From positions 1 through 62,447 of the forward strand of contig DASRIA010000013.1 in the NCBI GenBank assembly GCA_035650255.1: 62,447 bases of DNA, written 5' to 3'. Numbering within the stretch: position 1 is the stretch's first letter; every line of letters starts with the position of its first letter. This DNA comes from DASRIA01 sp035650255. Its GTDB lineage: Bacteria > Actinomycetota > Thermoleophilia > Solirubrobacterales > JBBDJG01. Positions 23,432-31,396 of this stretch are shown here, piece after piece. The notes beneath the pieces are model-generated. The model did not search any database and was not told the DNA's origin. It saw nothing but the letters and a program-made list of their open reading frames with translations. Both the position numbers and the translations under genes were made by a program.

Positions 23432-25186
23432 ATGAAGCTGCCCATGCGTCAGTCGAACCGTCCTGTCCTGGTGCTGTTCCTCGTCTGCGGCGCCCTGGCC
23501 GCGTGGCCGGCCGCAGCCGCAGCCGACCACACGGTCGTCGCGACCGACTTCCGGTTGACCGCGACTGACCACTCGGCGGGCGCCAGCCCCGATGCCTCGA
23601 GCTGGACGACGCTGGTGTATCCGGGCACCCCGAACACCGACGACATCAAGCACACCATCGGGCACTTCGCGGCCGGCATGGTCGCGAACCCCGAAGCCGT
23701 CCCGAAGTGCCCGCGCGAGGTCTACCTGGCCGACCAGTGCCCGGCGGACACGCTGATCGGCTCGAGCGAAGCGGACGTGCACGTCCTGCCCCCGGTCGGA
23801 CCGGTGGTGCTCGAGCACGGGCGGATCTACAACGTGGTGCAGCAGGGCACCGAGGCCGGCCGCCTCGGGATCGTCATCGACGCAACCACCAAGGCTTTCC
23901 TCGAGGCCGCGTTCTACGTGCGCAACAAGGGCGACTACGGCCTCGACGGCGACCTCGACAACCTGCCGCGCACGCTGTTCGGCATCGGCGACATCCAGAT
24001 CCGCCGCCTGAAGTTCACGCTGTTCGGCACGGTGCAGGGCCGCAAGTTCACCCGCGCCCCCACCTCGTGCTCCCTGAAGACGTCGATCGGCGAGGGCGAG
24101 GCGTACGACCACCCCGGCTTCGCCAGCAGCCAGCCCGACTCGTACACGCCCACCAACTGCGACAAGCTCCCGTTCGCGCCCACGTTCGCGATGTCGGTGG
24201 GCAGCAAGGGAACCACCGGAGAGCGCGACAAGCCCGGGCTGAGCGTGACGGTCACCCAGAAGGCCGGCGAGGCCGGCATCAAGGGCAACGGCGTGAAGCT
24301 CCCGTTCGAGATCGGTCCGAACCTGCCCGCCTTCACCACCATCTGCACACTTGCGCAGAGCGCCGCCGACGCGTGCCCGCCGGGCGCGAAGATGGGCACC
24401 GCCACGGCGACCTCGGCGTTCGTCGACAAGCCGCTGACGGGCAACGTCTACGCCGTCGAGCAGGCGGGCGTGCCGTACCTCCCGGGCCTCGTCGCCGACC
24501 TGCGCGGGCGCGTCAACGCGCAGATCAGGATCGCGACCCAGATCATCGGCGGCAAGTACATCCAGTCGACCGTGACGGACGTGCCGGACCTCCCGGTGAG
24601 CAGCTTCTCCATGTCACTGCAAAGCGGCGACAAGGGACCACTGGAGTCGAAGTTCGACCTCTGTTTCAAGCGTGCCAACAAGTTCCGCACCATGCGGCCC
24701 GCGGTGACCTTCACCGCCCACAGCGGCAAGAAGACCGTGTCGAAGCCGCGGCTCGGCGTCGAGGGCTGCCCGCCCGCGGCCACCGCTTCGCTGCGCAACG
24801 CCGGCGGGCGCCGGGCGACTCTGAAGCTGACGGTGCAGCGTCACCGCGACGCGGAGAACATCGAGGGCCTGAGCGTCACCCTCCCGCCCGGCGTGAACCT
24901 CGTCTCCAAGCGCCTGAAGGGCAAGGCCGTGGCGGTCCGGGGAGCGGGCGCCCGCGGCGCGAAGGTCCGCGGCAAGGGCAAGCGCACGCTGCAGATCTCG
25001 AAGCTGTCGCGCAAGGGGTCGCGCAAGGTGACCGTCACTCTGCGGCGCGGGGCGGTGCGGCTGTCGGGCAAGGTCCGCAGGCTCGCCCAGAACGGCAAGC
25101 GCCCGAAGGTCCGCATCAAGGTGCGCTCGCGCGACACCAAGAACGCGAGTCACGTGTCACGTGTGACCGCGAGCGCTAGGCGCTGA
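23432..25186 (+). CDS. Large secreted protein of unknown function with Arg/Lys-rich tail
   Basis: 584 residues. It has a signal peptide (residues 1 to about 31, VLVLFLVCGALAAWPAAAAA). The mature protein is rich in beta-strand-like segments with spaced Cys pairs (VPKCPREVYLADQCP, TICTLAQSAADACPPGAKMG). The block around GTATATSAFVDKPLTGNVYA recurs in large exported proteins of Solirubrobacterales as I remember them. From about residue 460 the protein is dominated by Arg and Lys (GAKVRGKGKRTLQISK), as in other secreted proteins of this window. No enzyme motif is visible. The start ATG 23432 follows an AAGGA that directly abuts it; ATG 23444 is the alternative. Its end overlaps the stop of the converging TetR gene. 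Confidence 0.7.
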   Translation: MKLPMRQSNRPVLVLFLVCGALAAWPAAAAADHTVVATDFRLTATDHSAGASPDASSWTTLVYPGTPNTDDIKHTIGHFAAGMVANPEAVPKCPREVYLADQCPADTLIGSSEADVHVLPPVGPVVLEHGRIYNVVQQGTEAGRLGIVIDATTKAFLEAAFYVRNKGDYGLDGDLDNLPRTLFGIGDIQIRRLKFTLFGTVQGRKFTRAPTSCSLKTSIGEGEAYDHPGFASSQPDSYTPTNCDKLPFAPTFAMSVGSKGTTGERDKPGLSVTVTQKAGEAGIKGNGVKLPFEIGPNLPAFTTICTLAQSAADACPPGAKMGTATATSAFVDKPLTGNVYAVEQAGVPYLPGLVADLRGRVNAQIRIATQIIGGKYIQSTVTDVPDLPVSSFSMSLQSGDKGPLESKFDLCFKRANKFRTMRPAVTFTAHSGKKTVSKPRLGVEGCPPAATASLRNAGGRRATLKLTVQRHRDAENIEGLSVTLPPGVNLVSKRLKGKAVAVRGAGARGAKVRGKGKRTLQISKLSRKGSRKVTVTLRRGAVRLSGKVRRLAQNGKRPKVRIKVRSRDTKNASHVSRVTASARR

Positions 25187-25796
25187 CGCCCGACCGCACC
25201 GCGAGCCCGTCGCAGATGGTCTCGACGAGCACCTGCTTGGCCTGCTCGAACTCGGCGTCGCTCTTCGGCAGCTCGTCGAAGATCCACGCCGTCAGGAGCT
25301 GCTCGATCGCGCCGTAGAAGCAGAGCGTCGCGAAGTCGGCCGAGATGTCGGAGCGAAACGTGCCGTCCTCCTGGCCGTGGGCGACGATCCCGCTGATGCC
25401 GTCGTATGCCTGGCGGATCTCCGCGAGGTGCGCACGCCCGAACGTGTTTGCGGCCCGCGTCACCTCGACGATGATCACCTTCATCAGGTCGGGGTCGTTG
25501 CGGTAGGACTCGATGATGAAGTCCGCGATCGCGCGCAGGCGGTCGCGGACCGGCATGTCGCTGCGATCGGCCTCCACGATGGCCTCGAGCAGCAGGCTCC
25601 AGCGCTCCGTGAAGAGCGTGTCGAGCACCTCGTCCTTGGAGCGGAAGTAGTGGTACACGAGGCCGTACGCCACGTTGGCCTCGCGCGCTATGTCCGACAC
25701 CCGGCAGCGATGGAACCCCTGCCGCGCGAACACGGTGATGGCCGCGTCGAGGATCACGCGCCGCTTGTCGGTCGCGTTGTCGCGCCGAGCGCTCAC
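25176..25796 (-). CDS. TetR-family transcriptional regulator
   Basis: 206 residues. The N-terminal HTH is clear: RRVILDAAITVFARQGFHRC, then RVSDIAREANVAYGLVYHYF, then RSKDEVLDTLF. The C-terminal ligand domain is of the FadR/AcrR type with ADFIIESYRNDPDLMKVIIV, as in regulators of acyl-CoA metabolism. GTG 25794-25796 overlaps the nitrilase stop as GTGA, with GGGAGCG upstream. It is cotranscribed with the nitrilase gene and probably autoregulates the pair through the palindrome at 26627-26640. The ligand is unknown; the nitrilase product or substrate, or an acyl-CoA, are possibilities. Confidence 0.88.
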   Translation of the reverse strand: MSARRDNATDKRRVILDAAITVFARQGFHRCRVSDIAREANVAYGLVYHYFRSKDEVLDTLFTERWSLLLEAIVEADRSDMPVRDRLRAIADFIIESYRNDPDLMKVIIVEVTRAANTFGRAHLAEIRQAYDGISGIVAHGQEDGTFRSDISADFATLCFYGAIEQLLTAWIFDELPKSDAEFEQAKQVLVETICDGLAVRSGVSA

Positions 25797-26626
25797 GAGT
25801 GCGCTCCCTGGAGCTCGGGCCACCGGTAGGCGTGCGGCTGCCGGTTCGCGAGCGACGGCAGCTTCTCGCGGATCGCGGCCTGCGCGGCGAGGTCCAGGTC
25901 CGCCGTCACGAAACCGACCTCGTCCGGCGCCTGCGCGAGCACCACTCCCCAGGGATCCACGATCATCGAGTGCCCATAGCTTTCGTGGTCCGGCGGATGG
26001 CGCCCGATCTGGCCCGCCGCGATCACGAAAACCTGGTTCTCGATCGCGCGTGCGCGCACGAGGATCTCCCAGTGGGCCCGGCCGGTCGGCACGGTGAACG
26101 CCGCCGGCAGTGACACGACCCGCGCCCCGCGCACGGCCATGATCCGGAACAGCTCGGGGAAGCGCAGGTCGTAGCAGACAGCCATGCCCAGCTCCGTCCC
26201 GTCCACGCCGGCGACCACGACCTCGTCCCCCGGCGCCTCCGCGTCGGACTCGCGGTAGACCATCCCCTCGACCTCGACGTCGAACATGTGGATCTTGCGG
26301 TAGACGGCGTGGATCGCGCCGTCGGGGCCGATCAGCGGTGAGGTGTTGCGCAGCTTCTCCTCCCCTTCGACGCGCTCGACGATGCTGCCCGCGACGAGCC
26401 ACACGCCAAGCTCCCGGCACAGCTCTCCGGCCCACTCGGTCGTGGGCCCCGGCACGGGTTCCGCGCCCGCCCGCAGGTCGTCCGGCGAGCCGAGCACGTT
26501 GAACTTCTCGGGCAGGACGATCAGGTCGGCGCCGTCGGCGGCAGCGTCGCGCGCGGACGAACCCGCAATCGCGAGATTGCGGTCCTTGTCCGAATTGGAG
26601 TTGAGTTGTATGGCCGCTGCGCGCAC
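25793..26626 (-). CDS. Carbon-nitrogen hydrolase (nitrilase superfamily, omega-amidase-like)
   Basis: 277 residues from GTG 26624-26626. The catalytic triad is visible: Glu in IVLPEKFNVLG, Lys in YRKIHMFDV and Cys in AVCYDLRFPELFR. Such enzymes hydrolyse amides such as omega-amides of 2-oxoacids or deaminated glutathione. The motif form fits the Nit1/Nit2 branch better than true nitrilases. I prefer GTG 26626 because the family usually starts a few residues before AAIQLNS. TTG 26639-26641 would add five residues and would lie only five bases from the predicted transcript start. It is the first gene of the operon with the TetR regulator. Confidence 0.85.
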   Translation of the reverse strand: MRAAAIQLNSNSDKDRNLAIAGSSARDAAADGADLIVLPEKFNVLGSPDDLRAGAEPVPGPTTEWAGELCRELGVWLVAGSIVERVEGEEKLRNTSPLIGPDGAIHAVYRKIHMFDVEVEGMVYRESDAEAPGDEVVVAGVDGTELGMAVCYDLRFPELFRIMAVRGARVVSLPAAFTVPTGRAHWEILVRARAIENQVFVIAAGQIGRHPPDHESYGHSMIVDPWGVVLAQAPDEVGFVTADLDLAAQAAIREKLPSLANRQPHAYRWPELQGAHS

Positions 26627-26658
26627 TGACTCACGAGTCAACTAGACGACCGATTATA
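26627..26658 (-). promoter_or_regulatory. Promoter and palindromic operator of the nitrilase-tetR operon
   Basis: A perfect TATAAT lies at 26658-26653 on the minus strand. Immediately before the chosen nitrilase start is the perfect palindrome TGACTC-ac-GAGTCA (26627-26640). The operator would lie just downstream of the transcription start (about 26646), where a bound repressor blocks elongation or initiation. The operon's own TetR protein is the natural candidate. No clear -35 was found. Confidence 0.5.
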
Positions 26659-26669
26659 GGCTTGGGCAC

Positions 26670-27320
26670 ATGACGGACCCCGCGCACGTGCTCTCGGTCA
26701 ACGTCGGCGGCGTCCGCACCATCGACGTCGGCGACCGCACGATCACGACCGGGATCTGGAAGCAACCCGTCGCCGGACGGGTCGCCGTGCGCGGCGTGAA
26801 CGTGCACGGCGATGACCAGGCGGACCGCACCGTGCACGGCGGCTACGACAAGGCGGTCTACGCGTATGCGCGGGAGGACACGGACTGGTGGGAGGCAGAG
26901 CTGGGGCGCGCGCTCCAGCACGGCAACTTCGGCGAGAACCTGACCACGGCCGGGATCGACCTCACCGCCTGCGTGATCGGCGAGCGCTGGCACGCCGGCT
27001 CGACGGTGCTCGAGGTCAGCGAGCCGCGCTTCCCGTGCTTCAAGCTCGGCATCAGGATGGGAGACCCAGGATTCCTGAAGCGGTTCGCGGCCGCGCGCAG
27101 GCCGGGGACGTATCTGCGCATCGTCGAAGAGGGCGAGCTCGGGGCAGGCGATCCGATCCTCGTGCGCGACCGCCCCGACCACGGCGTCACGATCGCGCTG
27201 TTCGCCGAGGCCTACCTCGGCGACCACGCGCTCGCCGACAAACTGCTCGAAGCGCCGGTCTCGGACTCCTGGCGGGAGTGGGCGGAGCGGCAGGTGGAGC
27301 GTGTCGCAGGCCAACGTTGA
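26670..27320 (+). CDS. MOSC domain protein (YiiM-like)
   Basis: 216 residues. MOSC domains bind molybdenum cofactor sulfur or act on N-hydroxylated compounds. Family blocks are VHGDDQADRTVHGGYDKAVY near residues 50-69, GNFGENLTT and the conserved Cys in SEPRFPCFKLGIRMGDPGFL. The length matches YiiM. The start ATG 26670 lacks a Shine-Dalgarno sequence and lies 11 bases past the divergent -10 region, so it may be leaderless. The downstream SnoaL-like gene starts inside its last codons, so the two are coupled. The physiological reaction cannot be named. Confidence 0.88.
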   Translation: MTDPAHVLSVNVGGVRTIDVGDRTITTGIWKQPVAGRVAVRGVNVHGDDQADRTVHGGYDKAVYAYAREDTDWWEAELGRALQHGNFGENLTTAGIDLTACVIGERWHAGSTVLEVSEPRFPCFKLGIRMGDPGFLKRFAAARRPGTYLRIVEEGELGAGDPILVRDRPDHGVTIALFAEAYLGDHALADKLLEAPVSDSWREWAERQVERVAGQR

Positions 27321-27708
27321 CCTGGTCCGCCATGGCTTGGAGCGGTTTGCGCAGGACGGCCTCGATGCCATCGTCGAGCTGGCCGACCCCCGGATCGAGC
27401 TGCTCACCCCGGCGAACCCGGACATGCAGCGGGGGATGGGGCACGACGGGTTGCGCCAGTCGCTCGCGGGACTGCTCGAGATGTTCGAGTACTGGAGCGT
27501 GGAGCCGCTCGAGTACCACGACCTCGGCGACGACGTCGCGGTGGTCGTCTACCAACACGCCCGCGGCAAGGGCAGCGGGGTGACCGTGCGGTCCAAGTCG
27601 GCGTGGCTCTTCACACTGCGCGAGGGCAAGGCGGTGCGCCTCTCGCTCCTGCCGGACCTCGAGTCCGCATGCGCCGAGGCGGGGGAGCTTCAGAGCTTGC
27701 GCCAGTAG
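27301..27708 (+). CDS. SnoaL/NTF2-like protein
   Basis: 135 residues. It has the cone-shaped alpha+beta fold pattern of the NTF2 superfamily: VDLVRHGLERFAQDGLDAIV as helix 1, then LADPRIELLTP, GHDGLRQSLAGLLEMFEYW and beta strands ending in REGKAVRLSLLPD. Members include ketosteroid isomerases, polyketide cyclases and many of unknown role; no catalytic Asp/His pair can be fixed here. The GTG start at 27301 lies inside the MOSC gene, overlapping it by 20 bases. Its end overlaps the converging GNAT gene by 19 bases. It is a distant relative of the SnoaL-like genes in the neighbouring divergon. Confidence 0.75.
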   Translation: MSQANVDLVRHGLERFAQDGLDAIVELADPRIELLTPANPDMQRGMGHDGLRQSLAGLLEMFEYWSVEPLEYHDLGDDVAVVVYQHARGKGSGVTVRSKSAWLFTLREGKAVRLSLLPDLESACAEAGELQSLRQ

Positions 27709-28163
27709 GCCAGCGCGTCCTCGCCGCGGATCGCGGAGGGCACGCGGCCGACCACCTCGAAGCCGAGCTGCTCGTACAGGCGGCGGCTCGGGTTCGACTC
27801 GACGACCAGGTTGAACATCATGGCGTCGAATCCGTGCCGCCGCGCCTCGTCCAGGGAGTGCTCGACGAGCGCCCGGCCCACGCCCCGGCGGCGGTACGCC
27901 GGCGCCACCATGTAGCCCGCGTTCGCGATGTGCGCAGCGCTCCCGTCGAAGTTCGGGAGCAGGTGGTAGGAGCCGGCGACCGCGCCGCCGAGCTCGGCGA
28001 CGTAGACGCCCGTCTTGCCGTCGATCCAGGCGGCGCGGAACGTCTGCTCGTCGGCGGGCGGCTCCCGCGGGAACGCGCCGCCCTCCTCCACCACCTGCGC
28101 GTACATCGCGAACAGCGCGTCGTGGTCGCCCGGCCGCGCGTCGCGGATGGCGACGCCGCTCAA
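27690..28163 (-). CDS. GNAT-family N-acetyltransferase
   Basis: 157 residues. The acetyl-CoA binding motif is AYRRRGVGRALVEHSLDEAR, preceded by NAGYMVAP and followed by MMFNLVVESNPSRRLYEQLG, as in PhnO/YhbS-type acetyltransferases. The start TTG 28161-28163 overlaps the MerR stop as TTGA. It is the last gene of the minus-strand arm of the divergon. The substrate is unknown. The same frame stays open upstream across the MerR gene, but that part is a shadow. Confidence 0.85.
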   Translation of the reverse strand: MSGVAIRDARPGDHDALFAMYAQVVEEGGAFPREPPADEQTFRAAWIDGKTGVYVAELGGAVAGSYHLLPNFDGSAAHIANAGYMVAPAYRRRGVGRALVEHSLDEARRHGFDAMMFNLVVESNPSRRLYEQLGFEVVGRVPSAIRGEDALAYWRKL

Positions 28164-28888
28164 CTCTGCTGGGCGGCGCGGCGGGCCTGCAGCTCCGACA
28201 CGAGCAGCTTCGCGCGGAGCGCCGCGACGAGGTCGCGCATCGGCTCGACCGCGCGCTCGAGCAGGTCCGCGGCCGCCTCGGTGTCCATCTCGCCGGCGAC
28301 GCGCTCCATCATCACGTCGACCTCCTCGCGCACGAGCTGCTCGAGGTGGCGCTTGTAGATCATGGTGTCGTGCACCGTGAAGCCGAGCGCCTCTGAGTAC
28401 CCGGACGCGCGCATGCGGCTGACCGCCTCGATGATCTGAACGTCGTCGGGCCCGTAGCGCTTCGCCCCGTTGCGCATGCGGGGAGTGAGGACGCCGAGCT
28501 TCTCCAGCCGGTCGAGCGCCTCCGCCGGCAGGCCGTAGCGCTTGTGTGCCTCGCGTGCGCTCAACCCGCGCTTGTCCTGCCCGGAGAGCGCACGCTCCAG
28601 CACGCGGTCTTCGAGGTCGATCAGCGCGCGCAGGCGGTCCGCCCCGCCCTCGGCCTGATCGTGCTGGAGCACGTCCTTGATCACCTTGAGCGGCAGGAAG
28701 CGCTCCTCCTGGAGCTGCTTGATGAGCTGCACCCGCTCCACGAACTCGCGCGGGTACCAGGCCATGTTGCGCGACGTCTTGACCGGCTCCGGCAGGAGCC
28801 CTTCGCGCAGGTAGTGCTTGATCGTGCCCGCGGAGACGCCGGCGGCCTCGGCCAGCTCGCCCATGCGCAGGAGGCCGTTCTCCTTCAC
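28160..28888 (-). CDS. MerR-family regulator with two tandem winged-helix segments
   Basis: 242 residues from GTG 28886-28888, which overlaps the stop of the CoA-transferase gene as GTGA; ATG 28862-28864 is an alternative. The first HTH is classic MerR: LLRMGELAEAAGVSAGTIKH, YLREGLLPEPVKTSRNMAWY and PREFVERVQLIKQLQEERF. A second MerR-like segment follows near residues 108-155 (SAREAHKRYGLPAEALDRLE, KLGVLTPRMRNGAKRYGPDD). The C-terminus is helical and Glu/Arg-rich. MerR regulators such as LiuR control branched-chain acyl-CoA catabolism in proteobacteria, and the operon content here is comparable. It is therefore the best candidate for the local regulator. The doubled HTH could let one chain contact two sites. 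Confidence 0.85.
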   Translation of the reverse strand: MKENGLLRMGELAEAAGVSAGTIKHYLREGLLPEPVKTSRNMAWYPREFVERVQLIKQLQEERFLPLKVIKDVLQHDQAEGGADRLRALIDLEDRVLERALSGQDKRGLSAREAHKRYGLPAEALDRLEKLGVLTPRMRNGAKRYGPDDVQIIEAVSRMRASGYSEALGFTVHDTMIYKRHLEQLVREEVDVMMERVAGEMDTEAAADLLERAVEPMRDLVAALRAKLLVSELQARRAAQQS

Positions 28889-30072
28889 ACGACCCCCGCG
28901 TCGCGCAGCGGCTGCGGGTCGATGCCGACCTCGCGCAGCACGTCATCCGTGTCGGCACCCAGCGCGGGCGCGGCGCCGCTGGTGTCCGCCGGCGTGCGCG
29001 ACAGCTTGATGGGCGCGCCCACCTGCTTGACGGCGCCGATGCCCGGCTGGTCGAGCTCCACCACCATCCCCCGCGCCCGCACGAGCTCCGAGCCGAGCGC
29101 CTCGTCGAGGTCGAGGATCGGCTCCAGGCAGCAATCGTGCTCGCCCGCGAACGCGGTCCACTCGTCGCGCGTGCGCTCGCGGAACACGGCCGCGACCTCG
29201 GCCCCGGCCTCGGAGTCGGGGTGCTCGAACTGCTTCTCGATCAGATCGGGACGGCCCACGCCGTTGCACCAGTTCTGCCAGAACTTCGGCTCCAGCGCGC
29301 CCAGCGAGACCCAGCCGCCGTCCTTTGCCTCGTACGGGAAGTAGCACGCGATGCCGCCGGTCAGCTCGGGCTCCCCGCGATGCGGCACCTGCTGCTCGGC
29401 GAAGTACCGCGCCGCCACCATCGCGAGCCACGACAGCGCCCCGTCGGTCATCGAGACGTCGACCATCTGGCCCTCGCCCGAGCGCTCCCGCTCGATCACC
29501 GCGGCCAGGATCCCGACGGCTGCCATCAGCCCGCCCCCGCCCAGGTCGGCGATCTGGCCGGCCGACTGGATCGGCGGCCCGCCACGCCGCCCGGTCAGCC
29601 CGAGCAGGCCGTTGAGCGCCAGGTAGTTGGTGTCGTGCCCGGACCTCGCGGTCAGCGGCCCGTCCTGCCCGTAGCCGGAGATCGGGCAGTAGATCACGCG
29701 CGGGTTGCGCTCACGCAGGGCGTCGTATCCGACGCCGAGCCGGTCCATCACCCCGGGGCGAAAGCTCTCCACCAGCACGTCGTAGTCCTCGACCAGGCGC
29801 AGCAGCACGTCGCGCCCGCGCTCGTCCTTGAGGTTCAACCGCAGCGAGCGCTTGTTGCGGTTGAGCGCGAGGAAGTACGCCGAGGCAACGCCTGCCTTCT
29901 GCTCGGCCTCGCCGCCGTAGTACGGCGGCATCCAGCGGATGTAGTCCCCGGCCGCGGTGTCCTCGACTTTCAGCACTTCCGCGCCCATGTCGGCGAGCAG
30001 CAGTGTGCAGAAGCCGCCCGGCAGCAGGCGGGTGAGGTCGAGGACGCGCAGGCCTTCGAGTGCCCCGGGCAT
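28885..30072 (-). CDS. Family III CoA-transferase/alpha-methylacyl-CoA racemase-like (CaiB/BaiF)
   Basis: 395 residues. It has the family start LEGLRVLDLTRLLPGGFCTL, the conserved VLKVEDTAAGDYIRW, LNRNKRSLRLNLK, and VESFRPGVMDRLGVGYD. The key Asp is in SGHDTNYLALNGLLGLTG; in alpha-methylacyl-CoA racemases this GHD.NYLA.SG block contains the catalytic Asp, so the racemase branch is more likely than a strict transferase. A racemase would interconvert 2-methylacyl-CoA epimers before beta-oxidation; a transferase would activate an acid. It lies 8 bases downstream of the BKACE gene and overlaps the MerR gene. This supports a role in branched acid breakdown. Confidence 0.88.
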   Translation of the reverse strand: MPGALEGLRVLDLTRLLPGGFCTLLLADMGAEVLKVEDTAAGDYIRWMPPYYGGEAEQKAGVASAYFLALNRNKRSLRLNLKDERGRDVLLRLVEDYDVLVESFRPGVMDRLGVGYDALRERNPRVIYCPISGYGQDGPLTARSGHDTNYLALNGLLGLTGRRGGPPIQSAGQIADLGGGGLMAAVGILAAVIERERSGEGQMVDVSMTDGALSWLAMVAARYFAEQQVPHRGEPELTGGIACYFPYEAKDGGWVSLGALEPKFWQNWCNGVGRPDLIEKQFEHPDSEAGAEVAAVFRERTRDEWTAFAGEHDCCLEPILDLDEALGSELVRARGMVVELDQPGIGAVKQVGAPIKLSRTPADTSGAAPALGADTDDVLREVGIDPQPLRDAGVV

Positions 30073-30080
30073 CTAATGCG

Positions 30081-30998
30081 TCATCCTGTCGCCGCCGTGG
30101 CCGCCGTTTTCGGCGGCCACGCCATTTTTCTGGTGCCGAGCATTTCCCGCGCCTCGGCGACGGTCGCGGGCCGGCGGCCGACGTCCTCCACCATCTGGCG
30201 CGCCTTCGCGATCAGGTCGCCGTTGGAGCGCGCCATGTCGCCGTTGGGTAGATAGAAGTTGTCCTCCAGCCCGACGCGGAAGTTGCCGCCCAGCGTGAGT
30301 GCCGCCGCTCCGAGCATCCACTGGTCACGCGAGATGCCGATCACGCCCCACTCGTTCGGGCCGCTCGCGCCGCCCGGGATCTGGTCCGCCATGTGCGCGA
30401 GGTTCTTGGCGTTGGGGCGGATCCCGCCCGTCACCCCCATCACGCACGAGATCTGCAGCGGCTCGCGCAGCAGGCCCATGTCGAGCAGCGGGTCGAGGTT
30501 GGCGATGTGGCCGGAGTCGAAGCACTCGTGCTCGGGCTTGATGCCGAGCTCGTTCATCTCGTTGAGGAAGGTCATGATCGTGTCGAACGAGTTCTCGAAC
30601 ACGGTGTGGAACACGAACTGCTTGCGCCGCTTCGAGTACTTCGCGTAGTTCATGGACCCCATGTTCAGTGCGCCGACCTCTGGCCGCAGCTCGCGCAGGT
30701 ACTCGAGGCGCTTCTCGATCGGCACGCCCACCGCGCCCGTCGAGTAGTTGATGATCACGTCGTCGACCTCGCCGAGGATCGCGTCCGTGATGTTGCGGAA
30801 GTCCTCGACCTCGTAGCTGGGGACTCCCTCGGGGGTGCGCGCGTGGATGTGGATCATCGCGCCGCCCTCGTCCACGATCCGGCGCGCCTCCGCCGCGTAC
30901 TCCTCGGGCGTGTAGGGGATCGCCGGGCACTGCTCACGGTTCGCCACCGCACCCGAGATCGAGCACGTGATGATCACCGGGTCCTCGAAACGGCTCAT
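30081..30998 (-). CDS. Beta-keto acid cleavage enzyme (BKACE, DUF849)
   Basis: 305 residues. BKACE enzymes condense a beta-keto acid with acetyl-CoA and cleave it to acetoacetate and a new acyl-CoA; the best known member, Kce, acts in lysine fermentation. The zinc pair His50/His52 is visible in AMIHIHARTPEG, the third ligand Glu in RVGLEDNFYLPNG. INYSTGAVGVPIEKRLEY and SGHIANLDPLLDMGL are also typical. Substrate specificity in this family varies widely and cannot be read off. It overlaps the upstream SnoaL gene as ATGA. The end is Ala/Thr-rich. Confidence 0.9.
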   Translation of the reverse strand: MSRFEDPVIITCSISGAVANREQCPAIPYTPEEYAAEARRIVDEGGAMIHIHARTPEGVPSYEVEDFRNITDAILGEVDDVIINYSTGAVGVPIEKRLEYLRELRPEVGALNMGSMNYAKYSKRRKQFVFHTVFENSFDTIMTFLNEMNELGIKPEHECFDSGHIANLDPLLDMGLLREPLQISCVMGVTGGIRPNAKNLAHMADQIPGGASGPNEWGVIGISRDQWMLGAAALTLGGNFRVGLEDNFYLPNGDMARSNGDLIAKARQMVEDVGRRPATVAEAREMLGTRKMAWPPKTAATAATG

Positions 30999-31396
30999 GT
31001 CATGTCCTCCAATCCCGCGGCCGCGACCGCGCCCTCTCGGTTTGCGAAGTACTGGATCTTCGTGATCCTGGAGTCACGAATCGTGAACACGGCGTAGGTG
31101 CGCATCTCGATCTCGATGGAGCTGCCTCTCCCTTTGCCCGTGTTGCGCATCGCGACGAACACGCGGTCCCCGACCTCGACGAGCTCGGTCATCTCGACGT
31201 CCAGGAATTCCCACGCCTTCGACCACTCGTCGCGCGCCTCGGTGATGGCTTCGCTGCCGTGATAGATCCGGGAGTCGGGTCCCTCCGGCCACTCGTGCAG
31301 CTCGAAATCGGGCGACGCCATTTCCTTCATGGCGTCGAAGTCACCCTTCATGTAGGCGGCCACGCTCGCGCGCACGATGTCGGCCCTCTCACTCAT
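30995..31396 (-). CDS. SnoaL/NTF2-like protein 1 of the divergon
   Basis: 133 residues. The NTF2 pattern is visible: ADIVRASVAAYMKGDFDAMK, MASPDFELHEWPEGPDSRIY, HGSEAITEARDEWSKAW and TYAVFTIRDSRITKIQYF. The Trp/His-rich HEWPEG segment lines the expected pocket. The start ATG 31394-31396 overlaps the end of the preceding NTF2-like gene. With the next two genes it makes three tandem paralogues, which points to either related steps on one substrate or a hetero-oligomer. Enzyme function is not proven by the sequence. Confidence 0.8.
   Translation of the reverse strand: MSERADIVRASVAAYMKGDFDAMKEMASPDFELHEWPEGPDSRIYHGSEAITEARDEWSKAWEFLDVEMTELVEVGDRVFVAMRNTGKGRGSSIEIEMRTYAVFTIRDSRITKIQYFANREGAVAAAGLEDMT

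Noticed and set aside
25797..26435. Upstream extension of the TetR gene
   Set aside because: Overlaps the nitrilase gene, which has its full catalytic triad; the TetR HTH begins after GTG 25796.
26653..26667. Bidirectional -10 serving both the nitrilase and MOSC genes
   Set aside because: The plus-strand reading TATAGG lacks the conserved final T, so only the minus-strand TATAAT is supported.
28164..28958. Upstream extension of the GNAT gene across the MerR gene
   Set aside because: Shadow of the MerR gene; the GNAT homology starts at TTG 28163.
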